IMG/VR virus record: IMGVR_UViG_3300008258_000080
Span: 1 to 20,870 of that record
Direction: 5' to 3' (one strand)
DNA from: a virus
Length of the DNA: 20,870 nucleotides
A program made the position numbers and the translations under genes. This document shows positions 13,904 through 19,339 of this stretch, in pieces; positions within the stretch are counted from its first letter, which is position 1; each line of letters starts with the position of its first letter. A model generated the notes under the pieces. It saw nothing but the letters and a program-made list of their open reading frames with translations, ran no database searches and had not been told where the DNA came from.

Positions 13904-14563
13904 ATGAAAATTTCTAATGAAACACTTTCTCTTCTAAAGAACTATGCTGGTATCAATACCAATATTCTGTTTCGACGGGGTAATGTGATTGGTACCGTTA
14001 GTCCTGGGAAAAACATTTTCTCACGTGCCACGGTTACTGAAACCTTTCCGCGTGAGATTGCCATCTATGACCTGAATAGCCTTCTGGCACTTCTGACCCT
14101 TATGGAAGATCAGGACGTAGATTTTGGCGAGACTAGCATCAAGGTTAGTAAGGACGGCTCGAAGTTCGAATACTTCTATTCCGATCCTGGCACCGTGACC
14201 GCTGCTCCCGACAAAAACCTTGAGATTGAACCTGTGTGGTCGTTCGATCTTTCGGCGGATGCAATCAGTATGATTCTCCGCGCCGCATCAATCACCTCGG
14301 CACCAATCATCAGCATTGTATCGGATGGCGCTCAGGTTCAACTCAAGGTTGGCGACCCCACTAATTCATCTGCAAACTCCTACACTAAGACTATCAGCAC
14401 CGATCCCGCTCCTGTGTTTGATTGCCGAGTGAAGACCGAGAACCTCAAAGTCCTCTCTGATAACTACACTGTCACGCTCGGTAAGAAGCGCGCCATGGAG
14501 TTTAAGAGCAAGGGTCGCGAACTCGTTTATTACATTGCAATGGACCCTACTTCCTCTATTTAA
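13904..14563 (+). CDS. 45: sliding clamp gp45
   Basis: Processivity clamp of the T4-type replisome, a trimeric ring that holds gp43 on DNA and also activates gp55-dependent late transcription. It has 219 residues (T4: 228). The N-terminus M-K-I-S-N-E-T-L-S-L-L-K-N-Y-A-G-I-N, the R-E-I-A-I-Y-D-L-N-S-L-L region and the C-terminal Y-T-V-T-L-G-K-K-R-A-M-E-F ahead of L-V-Y-Y-I-A-M are all characteristic. It follows the DUF3310 gene after 6 bases, with an AAAAAAGG site, and has a promoter of its own at 13832. The frame is intact. Confidence 0.95.
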   Translation: MKISNETLSLLKNYAGINTNILFRRGNVIGTVSPGKNIFSRATVTETFPREIAIYDLNSLLALLTLMEDQDVDFGETSIKVSKDGSKFEYFYSDPGTVTAAPDKNLEIEPVWSFDLSADAISMILRAASITSAPIISIVSDGAQVQLKVGDPTNSSANSYTKTISTDPAPVFDCRVKTENLKVLSDNYTVTLGKKRAMEFKSKGRELVYYIAMDPTSSI

Positions 14564-14574
14564 GGAGAAATAAT

Positions 14575-14742
14575 ATGACTAAGTTTGAATTCACATTTAA
14601 TGCCCGCATTCCTTATGATGCAGAAGAAGACCCTCGTGATGTAACCATTGCGTTTACCACCAGTGACCTTGATGAAGTTGTTCGCCAGTTTAACAAGCTC
14701 CTCATTCTTAATGACTTTGATGCGCAGGTAGCTGTGGTATAA
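14575..14742 (+). CDS. 55-residue hypothetical protein
   Basis: A short frame from ATG 14575 with AAGGAG (14562-14567) 7 bases before it, so it is well supported as translated. It encodes 55 mostly acidic residues (M-T-K-F-E-F-T-F-N-A-R-I-P-Y and on), with strand-like beginning and end and a helix in the middle (D-L-D-E-V-V-R-Q-F-N-K-L-L). The function is unknown. Its stop and the peroxiredoxin start share TAATG (14740-14744), so the two are translationally coupled. Confidence 0.75.
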   Translation: MTKFEFTFNARIPYDAEEDPRDVTIAFTTSDLDEVVRQFNKLLILNDFDAQVAVV

Positions 14743-15326
14743 TGGCAGAGAAGTTTAAATTTAAGCGGGAGTGGGACGATGAAGCCAGCGACCAGGAACT
14801 ACCTGAGATTGTTCCTGCAGTAGTCTTCAAGACCCGTGTCCGCGATGACTCGATTGAAGGTCCTAACCCATTCCGTTGGGAAGATAAGACAACCTATGAT
14901 TACTTCGCTGGTAAGCGTGTAGTTTTGTTCTCTCTTCCTGGTGCCTTTACTCCAACATGTTCGACCTACCAGTTACCTGGTTTCGAAAAGAACTTTGCTG
15001 AGTTTAAGGCACTTGGTATCAAGGACATCTACTGTGTATCTGTCAATGATTCCTTTGTCATGAATTGCTGGGCGAAAGATCAGAAGATCAAGAAGGTTAA
15101 GATGATTCCTGATGGTTCTGGTAAGTTCACTCGTAAGATGAGAATGAATGTCCAGAAGGACAATCTTGGCTTTGGTGAACGTTCATGGCGATATGCTGTT
15201 ATTGTGAATAACGGTCAGATTGAGAAGTGGTTCATTGAAGGTGATGTAGTTGAGGACAACTGCGCGGATGATCCTTATGGTGTGACTTCACCAGAAAATA
15301 TTCTTGACTGGTTGCGCAATAACTGA
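14742..15326 (+). CDS. peroxiredoxin (Prx5-like, AhpC/TSA family)
   Basis: Thiol peroxidase of 194 residues, likely cytoplasmic. The active-site loop P-G-A-F-T-P-T-C (66-73) has the family's P-x-x-x-T-x-x-C, with Cys 73 as the peroxidatic residue. Other cysteines (98 in I-Y-C-V-S, 109 in M-N-C-W-A and one near the C-terminus) could resolve the disulfide or await glutathione or glutaredoxin. The N-F-V-M-x-x-W type segment (S-F-V-M-N-C-W-A) and R-Y-A-V-I-V-N-N-G strand are Prx5-like. It is coupled to the small gene before it and lies between the clamp and clamp-loader genes. It may protect the replication period from peroxide. The frame is complete. Confidence 0.9.
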   Translation: MAEKFKFKREWDDEASDQELPEIVPAVVFKTRVRDDSIEGPNPFRWEDKTTYDYFAGKRVVLFSLPGAFTPTCSTYQLPGFEKNFAEFKALGIKDIYCVSVNDSFVMNCWAKDQKIKKVKMIPDGSGKFTRKMRMNVQKDNLGFGERSWRYAVIVNNGQIEKWFIEGDVVEDNCADDPYGVTSPENILDWLRNN

Positions 15327-15332
15327 TATAGT
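15304..15332 (+). promoter_or_regulatory. sigma70-like promoter for gene 44
   Basis: -35 TTGACT (15304-15309), 17-base spacer and -10 TATAGT (15327-15332), overlapping the last codons of the peroxiredoxin gene. The predicted start is near 15339, giving a leader of about 70 bases that begins with a hairpin. Confidence 0.65.
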
Positions 15333-15337
15333 GAATA

Positions 15338-15384
15338 CTGGTCACTAAGCCAGCGTCCGTGGATGCACTAACATCGCGACGGAC
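15338..15384 (+). promoter_or_regulatory. structured leader of gene 44: two hairpins with identical CACUAA loops
   Basis: Hairpin 1: CTGGT (15338-15342) pairs with GCCAG (15349-15353, with one U-G pair) around loop CACTAA (15343-15348). Hairpin 2: GTCCGT (15355-15360) pairs with ACGGAC (15379-15384), then inner GATG (15362-15365) pairs with CATC (15372-15375) around a second CACTAA (15366-15371). A T-rich stretch (15386-15397) follows. The 3' hairpin could be an attenuator, or both could be a binding site for an RNA-binding protein. Confidence 0.6.
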
Positions 15385-15410
15385 ATTTTATTTTATTATG
15401 GAGAATCATT

Positions 15411-16343
15411 ATGCGTGAAGACTTCCTCTGGGTTGAGAAGTATCGTCCTCGTAAGCTGGACGATTGTATCCTTCCCGATGAACAACTGAATACCTTTCGC
15501 CAGTTTGTGGCAACTGGTGAGATTCCCAATATGCTCCTGTGTGGCTCGGCTGGTGTAGGTAAGACTACTATCGCCCGAGCCATTTGTGAAGAATTGGGAT
15601 GTGATTATATCGTTATCAATGGTTCAGAAGAATCTGGTATCGATGTTCTCCGTACCAAGATTCGTGAGTTTGCATCCTCTGTCTCGTTTAGCGGCAAGAC
15701 TAAGGTTGTTATTCTAGACGAAGCGGATTACCTGAATCCAAACTCCACTCAGCCAGCCCTTCGTGCCTTCATTGAAGAGTTTGCTAACAACTGCCGCTTC
15801 ATCTTTACCTGTAACTTCAAGAACCGTATCATTGCACCTCTGCATAGTCGAACGGCCGTGATTGAATTCAAGCTGACTAAGGCTGACCGACCCAAGATGG
15901 CTGGTCGTTTCATGAAGCGCCTCGGTGACATTCTTGAGACCGAGAATGTGCAGTATGATGACAAGGTTGTGGCAGAAGTTCTCAAGAAGCACTTTCCTGA
16001 TTATCGCCGTGTCCTTAATGAACTCCAGCGTTACAGCGTAGGCGGTACAATCGATGCTGGCATTCTAGCCAACGTCCAAGAAATCAATATGAAAGAACTG
16101 GTTGATGCCCTTCGCGGTAAGGACTTCAAGAAAGTCCGTCAGTGGGTTGTAGATAATATCGACAACGATGCTGGCATCATCTTCCGTAAGATTTATGATA
16201 CCCTTCTTGATGATGTCAAGTATCCTGCGGCTCTTATTGTTCTATTGGCCGACTATCAATACAAGTCTGCTTTCGCCACCAACCAAGAAATCAATCTCGT
16301 AGCCTGTCTGGTTGAGATTATGGCTGGAGTGGAGTGGAAGTAA
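15411..16343 (+). CDS. 44: clamp loader large subunit gp44
   Basis: AAA+ ATPase that, with gp62, opens and loads the gp45 ring. It has 310 residues (T4: 319). Visible motifs are W-V-E-K-Y-R-P-R at the N-terminus, Walker A G-S-A-G-V-G-K-T (45-52), Walker B V-V-I-L-D-E-A-D (98-105), the sensor-1 strand F-I-F-T-C-N, and H-S-R-T where clamp loaders carry the SRC motif (here SRT). GGAG (15400-15403) precedes the ATG by 7 bases. It has its own promoter and structured leader and ends in a TAATG overlap with gene 62, so the two subunits are translated together. Confidence 0.95.
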   Translation: MREDFLWVEKYRPRKLDDCILPDEQLNTFRQFVATGEIPNMLLCGSAGVGKTTIARAICEELGCDYIVINGSEESGIDVLRTKIREFASSVSFSGKTKVVILDEADYLNPNSTQPALRAFIEEFANNCRFIFTCNFKNRIIAPLHSRTAVIEFKLTKADRPKMAGRFMKRLGDILETENVQYDDKVVAEVLKKHFPDYRRVLNELQRYSVGGTIDAGILANVQEINMKELVDALRGKDFKKVRQWVVDNIDNDAGIIFRKIYDTLLDDVKYPAALIVLLADYQYKSAFATNQEINLVACLVEIMAGVEWK

Positions 16344-16798
16344 TGGACGGTATTCTAGAGGGCCTTGGTGATCCAAAGGTAGAATACAAGCCAGAAGATT
16401 ATGTGGAGAAAAAAGCCAAGATTTCTCCCTTTGATTTCATCAACGATATTAACCACAAGAAGACCAATCTCATAGTAGATGAGTGGTCAGAGAAGCAATA
16501 CAACCCTTGGATCATCAATCGCGGATTGAGTTTCAGTGCGGACACTGTTATTCCAGCCAACGAGATGAACTGCCGCCCACACCTTGATAAAGCACTGCAA
16601 AATACTTTTCTTATAAATACAATTAGGTCTAGAAAGCGTTTTGATAAATGGATCAAAATTGAAGACGATGCCGAAGTTGAGATGATCAAGGAGTATTATG
16701 GCTATAGTAATGAAAAAGCTAGTCAGGCTCTTACAATTCTCTCCGAAGAACAAAAGAAAACAATAAAAGAGAAATTGTATAAAGGTGGTAGAAAATGA
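16343..16798 (+). CDS. 62: clamp loader small subunit gp62
   Basis: 151-residue partner of gp44 in the clamp loader. Family features are S-P-F-D-F-I-N-D-I-N near residue 32, Y-N-P-W-I-I-N-R-G-L-S after it, and the F-D-K-W-I-K segment followed by I-K-E-Y-Y-G-Y-S. It is shorter than T4 gp62 (187) but similar to those of other environmental T4-like phages. ATG 16343 sits in the TAATG overlap with gene 44 and has GGAG (16331-16334) 8 bases before it; the frame continues upstream to a GTG at 16334, which is not needed. Its end overlaps regA by 4 bases (ATGA). Confidence 0.9.
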   Translation: MDGILEGLGDPKVEYKPEDYVEKKAKISPFDFINDINHKKTNLIVDEWSEKQYNPWIINRGLSFSADTVIPANEMNCRPHLDKALQNTFLINTIRSRKRFDKWIKIEDDAEVEMIKEYYGYSNEKASQALTILSEEQKKTIKEKLYKGGRK

Positions 16799-17211
16799 GC
16801 GAAGATTTTTTTGATATTAACTATCCTGGGTATGCTCCTTTGGAAGTTAAGTTGGGGAATCCAGACGACTTTCTAAAGGTTCGTGAAACTCTTTCGCGTA
16901 TTGGGGTAGCGTCTCGTAAGGATAAGATTCTTTATCAGTCATGCCATATCCTTCATAAGCAGGGTAGGTATTTCATTGTTCACTTTAAGGAACTCTTTGC
17001 CCTAGATGGTAAAGATGCCGACTTTAGCGACAATGACTTGCAACGTAGAAATACCGTCGCACATCTTCTTTCGGACTGGGGTCTGATTACTATCCTCAAT
17101 CCAGAAATTCATGAGGACAAAGCGCCTCTGAATCAAATCAAAGTAATTGCTTACAAAGAAAAGAACGACTGGGAACTTATCCAAAAATATAATATTGGTC
17201 GTAAAAAGTAA
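16795..17211 (+). CDS. regA: RegA translational repressor
   Basis: RNA-binding repressor of early phage mRNAs, acting at ribosome-binding sites. The core is nearly the T4 sequence: D-D-F-L-K-V-R-E-T-L-S-R-I-G-V-A, then K-D-K-I-L-Y-Q-S-C-H-I-L-H-K-Q-G-R-Y, then I-V-H-F-K-E-L and L-L-S-D-W-G-L-I. It has 138 residues against 122 in T4, the extra length being about 15 N-terminal residues (S-E-D-F-F-D-I-N-Y-P-G-Y). The start overlaps the gene 62 stop. Order 44-62-regA is as in T4, but gene 43 is displaced by four added genes. Likely targets are the starts of genes 45, 44 and 43. Confidence 0.95.
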   Translation: MSEDFFDINYPGYAPLEVKLGNPDDFLKVRETLSRIGVASRKDKILYQSCHILHKQGRYFIVHFKELFALDGKDADFSDNDLQRRNTVAHLLSDWGLITILNPEIHEDKAPLNQIKVIAYKEKNDWELIQKYNIGRKK

Positions 17212-17219
17212 ATCTGTAT

Positions 17220-17963
17220 ATGACAATGAATGCTGGTAAAAAATACAAATCGGTATTCATTTCAGACTTACATCTTGGATCAAAGCATTGTAACTCTGAT
17301 GCATTGCTAGAATTCCTATCTACGATTAGAACTGAAAAGTTGTATCTCGTTGGAGATATTGTGGATATATGGCGTCTGAAAAAGAAATGGTATTGGCCAA
17401 AAATACACAATCAAATTGTCAGAAAAATACTCAAGATGTCAGAAAAGACAGAAGTAATATATGTCACTGGTAATCATGATGAAATCTTTCGGTTATTTCC
17501 CAACATTAAAATCGGTAAAATTGCAGTAGAGCATCGTTGTGTCCATGTTGGGGTGAATGGTAAACGCTACTTGGTGGTGCATGGTGACCTCTTCGACAAT
17601 TTAATGCGAACAAAGACTGGTCGATTCATCATGCATCTCGGAGACTTTGCATATGACTCTCTGCTCTACATCAATAAGGTTTTGAATACATCAAGAAGAC
17701 TGCTCGGGATGCAACCTTGGAGTTTGGCAAAGTATTTGAAGCGTAAAGCAAAACTTGCTGCCAATTATATTGGTGAGTTCGAAAAAGAAATGTCTTACTA
17801 TTGTAAACGCAAAGGTTATGATGGAGTTATCTGTGGACATATTCATCATGCAGAAATTACACAATATGATGAGATTGTTTACATGAACGACGGTGACTGG
17901 TGTGAAAGTTGCACTGCTCTTGTAGAAAATTATGATGGAACATGGGAAATACTTAAAAAATAA
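17220..17963 (+). CDS. LpxH-like calcineurin-type phosphoesterase
   Basis: 247 residues with a full set of two-metal phosphoesterase motifs: D16-L-H18, G45-D46-I-V-D49, G84-N85-H86-D87, H121-G-D and G206-H-I-H-H-A-E. The set and the length fit the UDP-2,3-diacylglucosamine diphosphatase group of lipid A synthesis and its relatives. The R-L-K-K-K-W-Y-W segment (52-59) is a basic/aromatic insert, as for membrane-lipid substrates. Activity on a lipid A precursor is inferred, and other nucleotide or cyclic phosphodiester substrates are possible. The start could be ATG 17220 or 17226; no strong ribosome site is seen. The gene is AT-rich (16 G/C of 60 in 17401-17460) and interrupts the usual regA-43 linkage, so it is probably acquired. 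Confidence 0.85.
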   Translation: MTMNAGKKYKSVFISDLHLGSKHCNSDALLEFLSTIRTEKLYLVGDIVDIWRLKKKWYWPKIHNQIVRKILKMSEKTEVIYVTGNHDEIFRLFPNIKIGKIAVEHRCVHVGVNGKRYLVVHGDLFDNLMRTKTGRFIMHLGDFAYDSLLYINKVLNTSRRLLGMQPWSLAKYLKRKAKLAANYIGEFEKEMSYYCKRKGYDGVICGHIHHAEITQYDEIVYMNDGDWCESCTALVENYDGTWEILKK

Positions 17964-17994
17964 TTGACTTTCTTCTAAAAGTATAGTATAAATA
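17964..17994 (+). promoter_or_regulatory. hsp20 promoter: sigma70-like and late TATAAATA superposed
   Basis: -35 TTGACT (17964-17969), 17-base spacer and -10 TATAAA (17987-17992). The same -10 is part of an exact TATAAATA (17987-17994), the gp55 late promoter motif. Early and late polymerase forms could therefore use one site. Either start falls near 17999-18000, at the base of the hairpin that follows. Confidence 0.6.
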
Positions 17995-17996
17995 AG

Positions 17997-18026
17997 GGGT
18001 GCCATGCTTCGGATGGTACCCTTTTT
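17997..18026 (+). terminator. hairpin with UUCG loop and T5 tail between lpxH-like and hsp20
   Basis: GGGTGCCAT (17997-18005) pairs with ATGGTACCC (18013-18021), with one G-U pair, around GCTTCGG, in which a C-G pair can close a UUCG tetraloop. TTTTT follows (18022-18026). By form it is an intrinsic terminator for the upstream gene. By position it also forms the first bases of the predicted hsp20 transcript, where it would act as a 5' stabilising hairpin or as an attenuator. Confidence 0.65.
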
Positions 18027-18050
18027 AAACTCGCTTAATAGGAGCAAACT

Positions 18051-18539
18051 ATGAAATTTGATACAACAATGATCCCACAGATGGATCGGTATTTCGTTGG
18101 CGCGGACCGCGTCATGAAGAGATTAGCAGACATTGCTGACCAATCGGCGCAAATGATGCCAATTAAATATCCCCCATACAATATCAAGAAAGTCGATGAA
18201 AGTCGCTACGTAATCGAACTAGCCGTTGCTGGTTTCGGTAAGTCGGAAATTGATATTGAATTGCAAGAAGGTCTATTGAGTATACGCGGTAAAATCGACT
18301 CTGTTGACAACACCGAATATCTCTATAAGGGAATTGCAGAGCGAGGATTCAAACGCGAATTCACTCTTGCTGACAATGTGGAAGTAAAAAGCTCTTCTCT
18401 GGTTAATGGTATGCTGAAAATTTGGTTGGAAGCATTTATTCCAGAAGAAAAGAAAGCTAAGAAGATTGACATTACCGATGGGGATAACGAATATCCATCA
18501 CAAGCTGCCGAATTTTTGGCAGAAGGTAAAACTAAGTAA
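18051..18539 (+). CDS. hsp20: small heat-shock protein Hsp20 (IbpA type)
   Basis: ATP-independent holdase chaperone, 162 residues. The alpha-crystallin domain runs from about Y-P-P-Y-N-I (residue 41) to K-K-I-D-I (about 141). It includes Y-V-I-E-L-A-V-A-G-F, L-Y-K-G-I-A-E-R-G-F-K-R-E-F and N-G-M-L-K-I-W-L-E, the beta strands typical of IbpA-like proteins. The C-terminal tail carries I-P-E-E-K-K-A-K-K-I-D-I. AGGAG (18040-18044) precedes the ATG by 6 bases. Hsp20 genes are a regular part of marine T4-like phages. It is probably expressed from the combined promoter at 17964, possibly into late infection for folding of structural proteins. Confidence 0.92.
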   Translation: MKFDTTMIPQMDRYFVGADRVMKRLADIADQSAQMMPIKYPPYNIKKVDESRYVIELAVAGFGKSEIDIELQEGLLSIRGKIDSVDNTEYLYKGIAERGFKREFTLADNVEVKSSSLVNGMLKIWLEAFIPEEKKAKKIDITDGDNEYPSQAAEFLAEGKTK

Positions 18540-18560
18540 TAATTTAAGAAGGTGAATGCT

Positions 18561-18860
18561 ATGTCCAATATTAAATGTATAAAGCTAATCAGTGGCGAGG
18601 AAATCATTGCTGATATTGATGAGAGTATTGAAGGCCTCGTTATTCTGAAAAAGCCTCTATTGATTATGATGGTACCTAACCAGAATAATCAGTTTGGTAT
18701 TGGACTAGCACCCTTTTGTCCGTATGCTCAGACCGGGGACATTCCTATCCGCGCTGGTGCAGTTGTTTCTATTTTCGAACCAGATACTGGAATGGTTAAC
18801 GAGTATAATGTTCGGTTTGGTAGTGGAATTGTTCTACCGGAAAGTAAGATTATCGTATGA
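18561..18860 (+). CDS. small Sm-like phage protein, second copy
   Basis: 99 residues. K-L-I-S-G-E-E-I-I-A-D-I at the N-terminus, then K-K-P-L-L-I-M-M-V-P, G-I-G-L-A-P-F-C-P-Y and the end motif N-E-Y-N-V-R-F-G-S-G-I-V-L-P. I recall this pattern in a conserved hypothetical family of T4-like cyanophages, and it has an Sm-like strand order. It shares its opening and its proline-rich middle with the protein at 1374. ATG 18561 has AAGAAGG (18546-18552) 8 bases before it, so I prefer it to the GTG at 18552. It overlaps the nuclease gene by an ATGA. RNA binding is plausible but not shown. Confidence 0.8.
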   Translation: MSNIKCIKLISGEEIIADIDESIEGLVILKKPLLIMMVPNQNNQFGIGLAPFCPYAQTGDIPIRAGAVVSIFEPDTGMVNEYNVRFGSGIVLPESKIIV

Positions 18861-19279
18861 CACAATTAAACATAACTCCATATATTTACCGCATCAAATC
18901 AGTTACCAAAGTTGTAGATGGAGACACGATTGATGCAGATATCGACCTTGGTTTTGATATTTCCCTTACTAAAAGAATTCGTCTTGCGGGTATTGATACT
19001 CCAGAAAGTCGCACTACAAACCTCAAAGAAAAAGCGTTGGGACTTGAGTCTAAAGAATGGATGAAGAAAACTCTTGCAGACGCTAAAGATATTCTAATTA
19101 AGACTGAGTTACCAGATAGCACAGAGAAGTATGGCCGTATCATCGGTCATCTGTTCATCAATGGTCAAGAGACTTCGTTGAATAACCAGATGATTGATGA
19201 GGGATATGCTCTGCCATATGATGGAGGCACAAAAGATATGGACTTAGAATTACTATTATCAAGAAGAAAGAAAAAATAA
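18857..19279 (+). CDS. thermonuclease (SNase-like) protein
   Basis: 140-residue nuclease of the staphylococcal nuclease family, without a signal peptide, so it acts inside the cell. The catalytic set is visible: Asp 21 in V-V-D-G-D-T, Arg 42 in R-I-R-L, Asp 47 and Glu 50 in G-I-D-T-P-E, and Arg 94 in K-Y-G-R-I-I-G. The R-L-A-G-I-D-T-P-E-S-R block is diagnostic. Likely roles are host DNA or RNA degradation or repair; it may matter more here because three other nucleases in the window look damaged. The start overlaps the Sm-like gene by 4 bases. The C-terminus ends in basic R-R-K-K-K. Confidence 0.9.
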   Translation: MTQLNITPYIYRIKSVTKVVDGDTIDADIDLGFDISLTKRIRLAGIDTPESRTTNLKEKALGLESKEWMKKTLADAKDILIKTELPDSTEKYGRIIGHLFINGQETSLNNQMIDEGYALPYDGGTKDMDLELLLSRRKKK

Positions 19280-19335
19280 ACCTCTTTACTTTTGCCATGT
19301 TTTATAGTATATTAGTATTTGAATTGAAAAGAGGT
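19280..19335 (+). promoter_or_regulatory. gene 43 control region: weak promoter flanked by 8-bp inverted repeat
   Basis: -35 TTTACT (19285-19290), 17-base spacer and -10 TATATT (19308-19313), with a predicted start near 19320. ACCTCTTT (19280-19287) is the exact inverse of AAAGAGGT (19328-19335), which contains the gene 43 ribosome site GAGG. Read-through mRNA from upstream contains both arms and could hide the ribosome site, while mRNA from the local promoter lacks the left arm. Confidence 0.5.
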
Positions 19336-19339
19336 CTAC

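Noticed and set aside
16612-16619. Exact TATAAATA inside gene 62, 176 bases before regA
   Set aside because: It is within coding sequence and far from the regA start. A late regA transcript is possible, but nothing else supports it.
17997-18050. ROSE-type RNA thermometer in the hsp20 leader
   Set aside because: The hairpin does not include the AGGAG ribosome site, which lies in unpaired sequence, and the leader is too short for a ROSE element.
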